60,161 nucleotides of DNA from Terriglobia bacterium (GCA_020073085.1 JAIQFV010000009.1:1-60161); one strand, 5' to 3'. Numbered from the stretch's first letter, positions 34,333 through 44,428 are shown. Made by a program: numbers and translations. The notes: generated from the sequence alone by a model not told the origin.

Positions 34333-35433
34333 TCAACTGGAGCGCAATGTGATCCGGAGGATCTCACTCGGGCGCCAAAGCCTCATGCGCGGACCCCATG
34401 TGCCTGTGCCCCGGCAGACGATGACCGGCATGCCGCCCACCTCGTACCTGCCCTCCAGCAGCGGATACCTGAGACGGACAAGGTAGCTGAACGGCCAGAT
34501 CTGCCCGGCGTGGGTGTGTCCTGAGAGCATCAGTCCCGCCCCGGCGTCTGCTACCGTTTCCGCCTGCCACGGGGTGTGGGAGAGAAGAATCGTAGCACCA
34601 GGAGGCCGGCCCTTGAGCGCCTCGCTGATGGGGTCGCCACCCTGCCCGGAACGGCGGCGGCGGGTGAGGTCATCGACACCGGCCAGAACCAAGCCCGGCC
34701 GCACCTCCACCCAACGGTTACTCAACAATTCGACGCCGGATTTTTCGAGCACGTTCGGATTGTTCGCACGACGTCCGTAAGACTCATGGTTGCCGTTGAC
34801 CGCCCAGACGCCAAGCGGAGCGGAGATGCGTCCCAATGTCGAGAGCATCTCCTCTCCCGGCGGTCCATGACCCTCAAAGATATCGCCGAGAAGCACCACA
34901 AGGTCGGGCCGTTGTGCCTGGATTTGGGCGACGCGCCCGGCCAGCCATCGCTCGCCCAGCATCGCGCCCAGGTGCAGATCCGAAACCGCAACCAGTACCA
35001 GGCCATCCCTTTCGGGAGGCAGGCCAGCGAGGCGCACCTCGTAGTCCTGAATCACGGGAGGCCGTAAACCTTGGACAAGCGCAATCACAGAGAGGACCGC
35101 CCCCGCGATCAAGGCCCAACCGCGCAGCGAAGGCGCCAGCTTGGGCAGGAGAAAGCCGAATCCAGTGAAGACCTCTACGGAGAGAAGGCAATTCGAGGTC
35201 AGAAACAACACCGCCAACCACGTCATGCCAATGAAGCTTAGCGCCTCGGCCAGGATCCCGCCGATCGAATGTTCGAACATGTGGCTGAGGAGAAAACTCA
35301 ACCATAGAAGCACACCTAATCCAATAATAAGTCTAAGGGGGGCATGGCGGGCGATCCAGGGCACCGAATCGGCACGCCAAAAAACGTAGAGTTGGAGGAC
35401 GGTACAGGCAACAAGAAGAAAAGTTCCGAACAA
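34333..35433 (-). CDS. membrane-anchored metallophosphoesterase (YkuE-like)
   Basis: 366 residues. Four or five N-terminal membrane segments (residues 1-125), then a calcineurin-like phosphoesterase: DLHLG near 152, GDIFEGHG near 183, GNHESYG near 214, LLSHTP near 282 and LSGHTHAGQIWPF near 305. All metal ligands are present. Relatives such as YkuE act on lipid phosphates such as UDP-diacylglucosamine or are of unknown use. The apparent start is TTG 35433, with GGGGAGG a few bases upstream. It is first in a likely two-gene operon with the HEGGH membrane protein. Confidence 0.88.
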   Translation of the reverse strand: MFGTFLLVACTVLQLYVFWRADSVPWIARHAPLRLIIGLGVLLWLSFLLSHMFEHSIGGILAEALSFIGMTWLAVLFLTSNCLLSVEVFTGFGFLLPKLAPSLRGWALIAGAVLSVIALVQGLRPPVIQDYEVRLAGLPPERDGLVLVAVSDLHLGAMLGERWLAGRVAQIQAQRPDLVVLLGDIFEGHGPPGEEMLSTLGRISAPLGVWAVNGNHESYGRRANNPNVLEKSGVELLSNRWVEVRPGLVLAGVDDLTRRRRSGQGGDPISEALKGRPPGATILLSHTPWQAETVADAGAGLMLSGHTHAGQIWPFSYLVRLRYPLLEGRYEVGGMPVIVCRGTGTWGPRMRLWRPSEILRITLRSS

Positions 35434-35509
35434 AAGGCCTCCCCGAGCTCAATCGATCTTCCGTTGAGTCTTGCATAGAGTGAGTGATGATAGCAAGTGA
35501 GAGGCGGGA

Positions 35510-35530
35510 ATAGGTTATAGGTTATAGCAA
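35510..35530. repeat. ATAGGTTATAGGTTATAG short repeat
   Basis: Third site of the ATAGG-type short tandem repeats, upstream of the metallophosphoesterase gene, in a 257-base gap with no gene. Confidence 0.55.
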
Positions 35531-35690
35531 TAAGAGATTGGGCTATGGTTGGAGCAATTGATTCTGCCAGTGCGAACCAAGACCCGAGCTGATAGCTTTC
35601 CGCGCCTGCGTCATGAGGAGATCGTGAGCTGTCGAGAGGCGGCCCCCAAAGATACCATCCCGGCGAGGCTTGCTCCCAAGGCATAGTTCC

Positions 35691-38600
35691 TTATTTCTGC
35701 GGTTTTTCCTGGCTATGGACGGATTTTCCTATGGACATTGGGGATCCGTCATCTTTATGGAAACTGACCGTTGTACTAGCCCCTCCCGATGTGCTGAGAA
35801 GGATGACTTCAGTCTGGTAGCCCCCTCCGTTAACGATTTGAGGAAAATACAGGGGTGGCAGAACAGAGTCATTGACGCCAGCAACGGGGAATGTTGTAAG
35901 CAAAGTGTCACCCTTGCCGTTAACAAGCAGACGAAGAGTCAATGCCAGGAATGGAGAAGGTGCGGCAATATCCAAAATGCCAGTGATGTTGTCGGGGAGC
36001 AACGGAATAAACTCATTGGCAAATCGAGCAGCATGGCCGTAGCCCACCAGATCCTCTGATCCGCTCCCCAGCATAGTAAACCCATTGATACCGAGAGCAT
36101 TGAGCGTGATTCTCAAGGGAGTGCCGTCCGGTGCGGCCAAAGCCAATCCCGTGTTGTGACCTCTGCTTCGGTCGATGTAAATGCGTGCATGGGTTGTGGG
36201 TGAAGCCAGAGGGACGCCAGTTTCTGAGACCAGGATTCCTCCAGCAGTAAAACCGAAAATCCCAGCGCCCGAGGGGGTCGGGCTTCCCGGGTCGGGAATG
36301 ATCTGGATGGAGCCGGTATTGGCCACGGAAGGAGATCCGTCGCTCTGAAGAGCAAAGACTCCGCCCGGCACTATGCGGTAAGAGTACACTGGAGCTGCAC
36401 CTGAGGGATCATCGACTCTATGAATGGCTTGTGGTTCCCCGCGGTCGTTGAAGATCTTTACAACCCCGGTCGCGATTGCACTTGAAGAATTCAGCAGGAA
36501 AAGTGAAGTGGTGTACCCGTTGCCGTCAACCATTTGAGGATAGAAGAGTGGCCCCGGCGCGGAGGGCCGAGTCAGATCCACGATTGGCGTCGTCGTGATG
36601 AGCGATTCACCTCGCTGGTTCGTGGTCAAGCGAAGGGCAGTCAAGGCGAGCGGTTGAGTGCTGGTTATCTCCAGCGAGCAGAATTGGGCTGCTGTACCAA
36701 AGTCAGGCGAGAGCTTGAAATCGGGCGCAATATCTCCCAACTGGTCGATGAACCGCGCCTGATGTGCACCCGCCGCAAGTGCTCCTTGACCCTGGGCGAG
36801 AGCAGTCCCCTTGGAATCGCGGAGTTGGAGCGTGAGATTCGCCGTTGAGGTTCCCGGATTGACCAATGCCAACCCGGTGTTCACACTGATTCCGGAGGCA
36901 TTCCCCTGACTTACTGGAGATACGCCTGGCGCGCGATAGTCGATAAATATGCGTGCATGAGTAGTGAGCGGAACAGCCGGAACGGCAGCTTCACTGACAA
37001 CCACGCCGTTCTGAGTGAGACTGAAGACTGCCAGGCCTTGAGGCGCATTTCCTGAATTGACGGTAACGGTCGCATATCCAGCCTGGACCGTGGGGTTGCT
37101 CCCCTCACTCAAAGTGGTCGCAGCTCCTCCCGGCTGCAAAGGCAACTCGACTGTCGTCGTCTGAACACTACCGACTTTTATTCGGAGAGTCATGTTGCCG
37201 ATGCATCCGTTGCTATCCGTCGTGGCTATTGTGAAAGTATAGACTCCATCCCGGGTAGGGGTCCCCGAAACTACGCCGGAAGGGGAGAGGGTGAGACCTG
37301 GAGGGAGCGCTCCCTCACGGACGTTGAAGTGATAGAAAGGGACTCCGCCGGTCGCCGTGAGGGTGTATGTGTATGCCTTCCCGGCTTCTCCGTCTTGAGG
37401 TGGAGCTGAAGCCAACATGATGGCCGGGCAGTTGGAGGGAGGAGGGCACGAATTGGTGAGAACGGCAATGCGAGTGGCCCCCAGTCCACTCTCCTCAAAA
37501 AGGAAGTCCGGCGCGCCGTCCGCAGTTACGTCCGCGGTCACGGCATAGACGTAAATCTCACCTGGGCTGACAATTACGCGGGGTGCGAGAGTCCCGTCTC
37601 CATTTCCGTGTAAAAAACTAATTTCGCTTTTCCAGTCATTGACAAAGACAACGTCGGGCTTGCCGTCGCGATCATAGTCCGCAATAACGAGCCATCCAAC
37701 CGACTTAGGGAAGTCGTATTCATTCATCGCGGAGAAGGTTCCATCTCCACGGCCCAGCCAAATGCCCAACGAATAAAACGGTCCGGTAAAGCTCGCCACC
37801 AAATCAATCTTTCCATCATTATTCAAATCCGCGGCAACGACGGAAGCAAAACTACCTCTTGCAAGGGTTACCGGCGATTGGAATGTCCCATCGCCATTTC
37901 CGAACAGGAGTGATATATCCCCCGAGGTTTCGACGGCGATATCGGGTCTTCCGTCTCCGTTGAAATCCTCGGTGACCAATAGCAGCGGACGGTCTGAGAC
38001 ATTAGGGGTGTATCGTGCCGTCTGAAAAGTCCCGTCCCCGTTACCCAGGAATATCGCAATCGCATTTAGACTGAAATCCCCGATGGCAATATCTGAGAGG
38101 CCGTCTCCATTGAAGTCGTTGGCAACAAAGTCTCGGCCGTTTGAAAGCCCTACTCTATACAGGATCGGAGGGAGGAAAGTGCCATCGCCCTTTCCCAGGT
38201 GAATGGCAAAGCCAAAATTGTTGGACGCTACCAGATCGAGGAGTCCATCCCTGTTAAAGTCTCCCACCAATAGGGTGCTTATATCTTGGTGTGAAAGGAA
38301 CGGATTAGTCGCCACTTGGAATGTCCCGTCCCCGTTGCCTTTCATGACGCCAATGTCTCCATACTGATGGGCGGCGGCCATGTCAGGCTTTCCATCACGG
38401 TCAAAGTCTCCGACAGCAACCGAGGTGGTGATCGATTTTGCGCCGAGGGTTTTCCAGGAGTCGAAAGTCCCGTCCCCATGGCCGAATAAAACTGAAGCGA
38501 AGGCGTACAACCCACCGCCCGACGTGAGAAGATCGGTCTTACCATCCCCGTCAAAATCGCCACTAACGCCGGGACCAGGGAGGATCCCCCCAGCGTAAGT

Positions 38601-39641
38601 TCCTGCCGAATTAAACGTTCCGTTTCCTGTACCGAGGAAGATAGCGATGCCGCCTTGAAATCCCACAGCCAGATCCGTTTTGCCGTCCCCGTTGAAATCT
38701 CCGAAGATGACCGAATTCCCTACGTCTCCCACATAATTTTTGAGAGGAGCCTGAAAAGTCCCATCCCCGTTGCCAAGCAAAATGCCGACACCGCCAAAGT
38801 ATCCCCACACGGCCAGATCGTCTTTCCCATCCCGGTTTACGTCCAGTACTCGAACATAGCTGGGCGATGCTTCGATCACCATCCTTCGTGCAGGTTGAAA
38901 AGTACCATCACCATTCCCTTGGAGGATCCACAGCCAGCCGGACTTCAGAGTGACCACATCGAGTCTTCCATCACCATTGAAGTCTCCTACGGCGATGCTG
39001 TTGCCTCCTTCCTGGATTGGGTAGATCACAGGAGGCTTAAAGCTGCCATCCCCATTCCCCAGTAGAATAACAACGCCCGTGGCATCATCACCAGCCAGGG
39101 CTAGATCCATTTTGCCATCACGGTTGAAATCGCCAAGGGCAACCGCGCTTACGGACTGCACGACGTCATATTCCTTCTCGTTCTGAAAAGTGCCATCGCC
39201 ATTCCCCATCAGCACAGAAATACTGTGGTAGGAAGTGGTAACAACCAGATCCAATTTTCCGTCGCCGTTGAAGTCAGCCGTAAGCACGGCCGTGGCCACA
39301 GAATAAGGCACACTGGTGACCGGATAGTTTCGCGGGGCCACAAAACTTTTGTCCCGCCGGCCCAGAAGGATCGTCACGTTGCCATTGATACTATCGACAA
39401 CTGCCACGTCGTCCAGGCCATCCCGGTTGAAATCAACGACTGCAACACCTCTCGGGCTCGCATTCGCATCGACCGTCGATACTCGAAAGCCTTGTGGGGA
39501 ACACTGACTGGCAGCACCGAGGAGCCGGGAACCCAATGTGGATAAAATGAGAAGTGCCCAAGCGACCGCTACCAGATAGGACGCAGTTCGCGAACGTGAT
39601 AAGTTTCGTTTCAAAAAGTATGAATTCGTCTCGAGAGACAT
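35691..39641 (-). CDS. very large secreted FG-GAP/VCBS repeat protein with Ig-like domain
   Basis: 1316 residues. Signal segment near 18-45 (SYLVAVAWALLILSTLGSRLLGA). Residues about 55-740 hold some 14 FG-GAP repeats, each a calcium-binding loop of the DFNGDGKxDLAV kind followed by LLGNGDGTFQ. Residues about 755-840 form a putative-Ig domain (AGKAYTYTLTATGG, ALPPGLTLSPSGVVSGTP). The rest (about 850-1316) consists of repeated beta-rich blocks with LALVNPGTSTANLTLQL, FYPQMVDGNGYTTSLFLLNSS and TTHARIFIDYR, a module common at the end of acidobacterial surface proteins. ATG 39641 has GGAG 7 bases upstream. Probably a seven-bladed-propeller adhesin or scaffold outside the cell; no sorting signal was recognised. 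Confidence 0.9.
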   Translation of the reverse strand: MSLETNSYFLKRNLSRSRTASYLVAVAWALLILSTLGSRLLGAASQCSPQGFRVSTVDANASPRGVAVVDFNRDGLDDVAVVDSINGNVTILLGRRDKSFVAPRNYPVTSVPYSVATAVLTADFNGDGKLDLVVTTSYHSISVLMGNGDGTFQNEKEYDVVQSVSAVALGDFNRDGKMDLALAGDDATGVVILLGNGDGSFKPPVIYPIQEGGNSIAVGDFNGDGRLDVVTLKSGWLWILQGNGDGTFQPARRMVIEASPSYVRVLDVNRDGKDDLAVWGYFGGVGILLGNGDGTFQAPLKNYVGDVGNSVIFGDFNGDGKTDLAVGFQGGIAIFLGTGNGTFNSAGTYAGGILPGPGVSGDFDGDGKTDLLTSGGGLYAFASVLFGHGDGTFDSWKTLGAKSITTSVAVGDFDRDGKPDMAAAHQYGDIGVMKGNGDGTFQVATNPFLSHQDISTLLVGDFNRDGLLDLVASNNFGFAIHLGKGDGTFLPPILYRVGLSNGRDFVANDFNGDGLSDIAIGDFSLNAIAIFLGNGDGTFQTARYTPNVSDRPLLLVTEDFNGDGRPDIAVETSGDISLLFGNGDGTFQSPVTLARGSFASVVAADLNNDGKIDLVASFTGPFYSLGIWLGRGDGTFSAMNEYDFPKSVGWLVIADYDRDGKPDVVFVNDWKSEISFLHGNGDGTLAPRVIVSPGEIYVYAVTADVTADGAPDFLFEESGLGATRIAVLTNSCPPPSNCPAIMLASAPPQDGEAGKAYTYTLTATGGVPFYHFNVREGALPPGLTLSPSGVVSGTPTRDGVYTFTIATTDSNGCIGNMTLRIKVGSVQTTTVELPLQPGGAATTLSEGSNPTVQAGYATVTVNSGNAPQGLAVFSLTQNGVVVSEAAVPAVPLTTHARIFIDYRAPGVSPVSQGNASGISVNTGLALVNPGTSTANLTLQLRDSKGTALAQGQGALAAGAHQARFIDQLGDIAPDFKLSPDFGTAAQFCSLEITSTQPLALTALRLTTNQRGESLITTTPIVDLTRPSAPGPLFYPQMVDGNGYTTSLFLLNSSSAIATGVVKIFNDRGEPQAIHRVDDPSGAAPVYSYRIVPGGVFALQSDGSPSVANTGSIQIIPDPGSPTPSGAGIFGFTAGGILVSETGVPLASPTTHARIYIDRSRGHNTGLALAAPDGTPLRITLNALGINGFTMLGSGSEDLVGYGHAARFANEFIPLLPDNITGILDIAAPSPFLALTLRLLVNGKGDTLLTTFPVAGVNDSVLPPLYFPQIVNGGGYQTEVILLSTSGGASTTVSFHKDDGSPMSIGKSVHSQEKPQK

Positions 39642-40118
39642 GATGGTCTCCAATGAGCAGGAGGCGATAAGAGAGATAAAATGTGCATTACAAAATGAGG
39701 GTCAGGTCGTGAGGGATGGAATGATTTAATACTAAGGAAGATTCACGGTCATCCTGACGCCTCCGAGCAGAATGACCTCCAACCATGTTACTCGGGTTCC
39801 CCCGTCAAATCAAGGCCAGATTCTCGACGGGCTTGCTGCCGTTTATTGTTGTGGCCGTTACATCATAGATCTTTATGAACACTTGGATCGTCAGTGATAC
39901 GCGGGAAGATCATAGGGCCGGAGCTCAACTCACAGGGACCCAAACCATCAAGGATGGAAGCTCATTTCAGTTTCAACAGCAATTTGATGGGTAAAAGACG
40001 GCCCAGAAGGTCATGTGCCCATTTTATGACCGCGCCTTGGTGGACAAGGCACTGCACTCTATTCTCAAACTCCCGGAGAGACTTGAACACCCGCATCCAA
40101 GTCGTCCCATTTCAGTGC
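39642..40118. other. intergenic region, 477 bases
   Basis: Between the FG-GAP gene and the end of the TPR gene. Open frames here have no family match or ribosome sites. No repeat shared with the other intergenic regions was seen. Confidence 0.4.
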
Positions 40119-40930
40119 TCATTCCGTATGGCAGCCAACACAGTTGATGTCCTTTGGGAGCGATCCTTTCTCGAGGAACTCCCGGGCTTGCTTGTCCGGG
40201 CCGGATCCTGCGGCTTCTTTGACAGTCCGCGCGAAGTATTGTCGAGCTTCCTCGAGATTCCCCAGGCGGTACCATCCTTCCGCCAGGCCGAACAGCAATT
40301 CGCCCCGGCTATGCAAGGGTCGTTGAAGGAAATCTGGCGCCTGGATTTTTAGCACCTTTTCATAATCGTCGACCCCTTTCTTGAGCATGGCCTTCGCCGC
40401 TTCGGGGTCTCGAACATAGTGCGAGGTACTGAGAAGCACAGCGCCTCTTGGGATCAAGACCTCAACGACTCCAGGGTTGAGAGCCACCGCATCATCCATC
40501 TCTTTCAAGCCGCGACCCCGCATTTCAAGTCCTTGTTTGAAGTCCCCCTTTCGAAAAACCTGGCCACTCACAAAGACGAGGCCTGCTCCATGCCAGACCA
40601 TGGCTTCCGGATGTTTGGGATTCTTTGCCAGTTCGTCTTCACAAAGCTTCATCCCACGATCCAGGGACGCTTGATCTCCCGCATACCCCGAAAAGAAGAG
40701 TTCCCGCACCTGATTGTCGAAACGCACAGACTCTTGTGGATGCGATCGTTCTCGCGCCGCGGCCCCCTCCTGTCCCCCGGAGGGCCCAGCCAGGGCGGGA
40801 GAGTTAACCATTGCACCAAAAACAAGAACGAAGACAACAAGAATTCCCGTTGTTACTGCCCCGGACCAACCGCCCCTCCCTAAATTCCCAGTGTGGCTTT
40901 CACCTGCACCATGCGATCAATCTGGCTCAT
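40119..40930 (-). CDS. TPR-like protein ending in CxxCH; N-terminus frameshifted
   Basis: The uninterrupted frame (from 40811) gives 230 residues: helical TPR-like repeats (SLDRGMKLCEDELAKNPKHPEAMVWHGA, then LKEMDDAVALNPG, then LFGLAEGWYRLGNLEEARQYF) and a C-terminal INCVGCHTE with a CxxCH haem-attachment-like motif. That frame continues upstream of its ATG as GAVTTGILVVFVLVFGAM, a signal or anchor helix with no start codon. The true start seems to be the ATG at 40930 (AGGAGG, 6-base spacing), which reads MSQIDRMVQVKATLG and then stops; adding one G in the GGG run at 40887-40889 joins both parts. So there is either a real frameshift or a sequencing error. Export and membrane anchoring are expected. 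Confidence 0.75.
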
Positions 40931-40942
40931 CAGTTTCCTCCT

Positions 40943-42212
40943 GAATGTATCAGTGAATGGACGAGGGGCTTCTCCTTCCGTTGCTTGGAGTAGTTCTTTG
41001 TGACTCCGCGTCCGTCCTGTTTCCAATCTCTGTTAAATACGGATGGGGTTAAGCGTCATTTCATGAAGTTCAGCGTATTTTTGTAGAGACGAGGCGGCGC
41101 GATCATAGTCCGAAAGGGTCCGAGCTTCGGAACCGGACCACACAGGTCTGGGATCAATGGTTCCAGTCACGGGTGGAGGCAGAACCAGTTAACCAGGATT
41201 CTGAAGTTGAAGGCTATGAAGTCAGTCGGCTGAAAATTGAAATCCAGTTCCAGAAAGAGATCCTCGAGGCAGATAGAAGCCGCCTTCCAGCTTGTGGCTG
41301 GAAGGGCGAGATGGGATCAGGAACGGGAAAAAGGAGTCAGATTAGGCCCGGAGGGCCCCACGAGTGTAGCCCCACCTGAAGAGCCGTCCCGCGCTCTTTG
41401 CGGGACGGAGCGAGGGTGGGGTAGCGATGAGAGGAGATTTGAGAGCCCCGCTGGCGGGGTGAAAGAAACGCCTTACGCCGTCGTGGTCGGGTCGTCCCAT
41501 TTTCCGGAGTAACGCTTGTGGCATCAACAGCGTGAGAAGGGTCGTGAATCAGTCCCGATCCGAGGAGTCGTTCGCGCTCATCCGGATTTATGGGACCACT
41601 AAAAAATGGGAAGCTGCCAATCCATTTTCCTGTCTCCGGGCCTGCCGGATGATTCGTTGCAGGTGTGTACACCCCACCCTCGCCCCGCAAAGAACACGGG
41701 GCTCAGATGGGGCTACACTCTGGCGGCCCTTCGGGCCTAAGCGAAACCCAGGTGGGGCAGCACTCTGGGTTCCCTCCGGCCCTAATGGGACAAACACGTT
41801 GCTCGGAAATCTTTGCCTGACAGAACGAGGACAGATGCCGGCCCCTGTAGGTGCCACCCGTTCCATGCTGGAACAGTATTATGCGTCCTTGTTTTCATCA
41901 CCACCGTCTCGCAGAGAAGAACTTGCTGCCCACTAGGCGCGCTGAATTTCGGAATCGAGGTCAAAGACCGCATCCCTATCTCTGAATGAAAAGGTTCTTC
42001 TCCTATGCGAAGGAATACCGTTGTCGTTGACTTCGCTTATCACAAACCCTAGACTCAGGGCGTTCAATCTGATAGCCATTGATTAATTGATCTTGCTTCG
42101 ATCAACCCTCTGCCGAGCTGAGGGCGGAGCAAATCCAATTCCGGGTGAGTTGATTGTTCCCAGCCGGGCCGGTTTCTTCGGCGACCTTTGCACATTGAAT
42201 CTGATCCAAACA
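40943..42212. other. 1.27-kb gene-free region with repeated elements
   Basis: No gene could be supported. 41342-41790 holds a long imperfect inverted repeat described separately. 41320-41340 (GGGAAAAAGGAGTCAGATT) resembles the ends of REP-type elements. The remainder, including 41000-41310 and 41800-42200, shows no family match on either strand. Confidence 0.5.
41342..41790. repeat. long imperfect inverted repeat plus a direct partial copy
   Basis: 41342-41422 (TTAGGCCCGGAGGGCC, GAGTGTAGCCCCA, CTCTTTGCGGGACG, CGAGGGTGGGGT) is closely matched by the reverse complement of 41671-41740. A third partial copy in the direct sense to the right arm follows at 41751-41790 (GGGGCAGCACTCTGGG, CCTAATGGG). 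Inside the left arm GTCCCGC and GCGGGAC form a smaller hairpin. The three copies make a compact repeated intergenic element of unknown origin. Confidence 0.75.
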
Positions 42213-42225
42213 AAAGGAGAGAAGA

Positions 42226-42549
42226 ATGGCAGCCGTAAAACTTGTTGTGATGTATCCGCGTCCGAGCGATGTTGAAGCCTTTGAGAAGCGCTACATAAAA
42301 GAGCACGTTCCGATGGCTGTTGAAAAGATGGTTGGCAAGACAAAGATCGTGGCCACGAAGGCCGTGGGGTCTCCCCAGGGGACGCCGCTCTACTACCGCA
42401 TCGCGGAGATTCATTTCCCCTCGATGAAGGAGCTGGAAGCTTGCGCCGCTTCCCAGGGGGCCAAGGAAACCCTGGCCCACGCCTTCATGATTTCCACGGG
42501 AGGCCCGCCGGTGATCCTGGTGGCGGAGGAGGAGACGTTCAATTTCTAG
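42226..42549 (+). CDS. EthD-family protein
   Basis: 107 residues: KLVVMYPRPSDVEAFEKRYIKEHVPMAVEKM is the EthD opening (strand, then helix with the HxP motif); YYRIAEIHFPSMKELEACAAS and a C-terminal strand VILVAEEETFNF complete the dimeric alpha-beta barrel. EthD was first seen beside ethyl tert-butyl ether-degrading P450 genes; most members have no known reaction. AAGGAGAG lies 5 bases before ATG 42226. It stands alone. Confidence 0.9.
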   Translation: MAAVKLVVMYPRPSDVEAFEKRYIKEHVPMAVEKMVGKTKIVATKAVGSPQGTPLYYRIAEIHFPSMKELEACAASQGAKETLAHAFMISTGGPPVILVAEEETFNF

Positions 42550-42642
42550 CTTATTCGAGCAGTGTTTCGATGCTGCGAAGCCCAGACTGAACCGCAGAGA
42601 CGCGGCGGTCGCAGAGAAGAGCGGCCTCGTCCGATGGAGCGG

Positions 42643-44157
42643 TCACGGCAGGCGAACTAACTCTCGGAAATCAAGATTGGGCCGAGTATCGGTTTGGGTC
42701 CCGACGATGGTCCCGTGCTGGTCGATCCAATAATAGTTGGAGCCACTCTCCACCTTGATCTCTCGGCCCGTCGTGTGGTCCACCACATCCTCCACTCCCA
42801 GGGTGGCGTTGGACCGTCGGCGACTCAACTCATCCATCACTCCCTGGCGGTTCCAGTAGGAATCGGAGATGATTTTTGAGATCTCCTGGTTTGTCCGGCT
42901 CACAATCTGCGAGGTGTTGGCCGTGACATTCTGTTGCATCGCCGCCCACTGGGGGTTTTGCTGCAGGGTGCTTAACATGTGCTCCAGGATCGACTGCGTC
43001 GATGCCCGCTTCTCAGCCGGGGCAAGAAAACCATAAAGAATATTCACGTTCCAAAGGGCCCCGCCTGAACTGCGCGTCGCCAGGATGCCGGCACAGTAGT
43101 ACCCCTGCATCACCTGGTTCTCCTGGCGGCAAGAGAACGAGACCTCCCCCGCATTCCAACTCATCGTGACTCCCGGGGTATTTACTTGCGCGTAAAGTGA
43201 ATTAATAGCCTGAACCAGGTCGGGACGGTCGCGTGTTTCGAGAAAGGAGAGATCCGAACATCCACGGGCGACCTTAGTCGTCACGTACTCCCGTGCAAAC
43301 GCCGACCCCGACATATACCGGCGCACCATCATGTTCACACCGTATCCGGGTGAGTACCATGAACCTTCCCGAAACCCGGCCATTTGAAGGTAGGGAGTCG
43401 GTTCTGTAAACGTCGGAATCTGGGAATCCCCGCCTGTGATTCGGATCTGGCCATCCGGCGAGACGGCTTCCAGGGCCGGTCGCACGTCGACCGACGCAAA
43501 ACGGAAGGTCCCACCATTCACGCGCCATTGAGCGGGAACCTCCAGGCTGAAGGCATTCTCGTGCGGGTCCTTCCACTCGACATAGCTCACCGGGGACCGT
43601 GCGTCCACCGATGGAGCGCCGGCGATCTTAAAGCTGCGAAGGATCTCCGCGAAGACGACCTCCGTCGATCGGTAACTGTCAGACGGCGCAGCCATCGCAT
43701 ACACATAACCGGCGGCGCCTTTCGGACTGGTTGCCCAGGTAAGGATCGCAAGCGAAGATCGCTTCCCCGCATCCGCACGCACCCGGACCGCAGAACTGCC
43801 GGAGAATTGAGGTGTCCCCCATCCCGCGTCCGGCCAGATCTTCGCCGCCAGTCTCATCAAGACATAAGGAGCAGAACTCTGATTGAGCGTCGCAGGGATG
43901 AAAACGGGCCACACGACCATCTGCGTTCCGTCGCCTCCAAGAAACTCAATACGCCCAGTGGCGCGGTCCGCGCGCACCTTCCACGTTGAAGGCAGGCTGA
44001 CTGTAAATCCCAGCGGGTCTTGATGGGATATCCACCCCTTCTGCACGACTGCATTGCCGGGAGGATTTCCGGAAATGCCGGGAGCCATTTCAAAAGCAAG
44101 GACTCCCACAAACACGACTACGATAGCCACACCCAACCCCAGAGTCAGTTTTTTCAT
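42643..44157 (-). CDS. secreted or membrane-anchored protein of unknown function
   Basis: 504 residues. N-terminal hydrophobic segment (LTLGLGVAIVVVFVGVLAF) serving as signal or anchor. Two related blocks follow: about 40-185 (DPLGFTVSLPSTWKVRADRATGRIEF) and about 195-390 (DPHENAFSLEVPAQWRVNGGTFRF), each like the PsbP/LpqN-type fold for surface proteins. The C-terminal third is helical (NPQWAAMQQNVTANTSQIVSRTNQEI), then a small beta end with HTTGREIKVESGSNYYWIDQHGTIVGT. AGGGAGGGG lies before ATG 44157. I do not recognise a named family. Transcribed away from the sugar ABC operon. Confidence 0.75.
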   Translation of the reverse strand: MKKLTLGLGVAIVVVFVGVLAFEMAPGISGNPPGNAVVQKGWISHQDPLGFTVSLPSTWKVRADRATGRIEFLGGDGTQMVVWPVFIPATLNQSSAPYVLMRLAAKIWPDAGWGTPQFSGSSAVRVRADAGKRSSLAILTWATSPKGAAGYVYAMAAPSDSYRSTEVVFAEILRSFKIAGAPSVDARSPVSYVEWKDPHENAFSLEVPAQWRVNGGTFRFASVDVRPALEAVSPDGQIRITGGDSQIPTFTEPTPYLQMAGFREGSWYSPGYGVNMMVRRYMSGSAFAREYVTTKVARGCSDLSFLETRDRPDLVQAINSLYAQVNTPGVTMSWNAGEVSFSCRQENQVMQGYYCAGILATRSSGGALWNVNILYGFLAPAEKRASTQSILEHMLSTLQQNPQWAAMQQNVTANTSQIVSRTNQEISKIISDSYWNRQGVMDELSRRRSNATLGVEDVVDHTTGREIKVESGSNYYWIDQHGTIVGTQTDTRPNLDFRELVRLP

Positions 44158-44428
44158 AATCCCCTCCCTCACCCGGGCATTACTCCCGGAAGCGATCTTT
44201 CATTGCCACTGCAAAGACAGGCAATCACAGAAAACATGATCTGCACAATTTCCACTCGCGGTTATTGATGGCTCCAAAGGAGGCCCCAGATCCGTCAATC
44301 AAAACCATTGCATTGCCGCCCCTCTCAATGCAAACTAGCCCTGAAAACACGTCACTTTCAGGTACACCGCGTGGCGTCGACCCCTCGTCACAGGGGTTCA
44401 ACCAAATAGAATTCAAACAAGGAATCCC

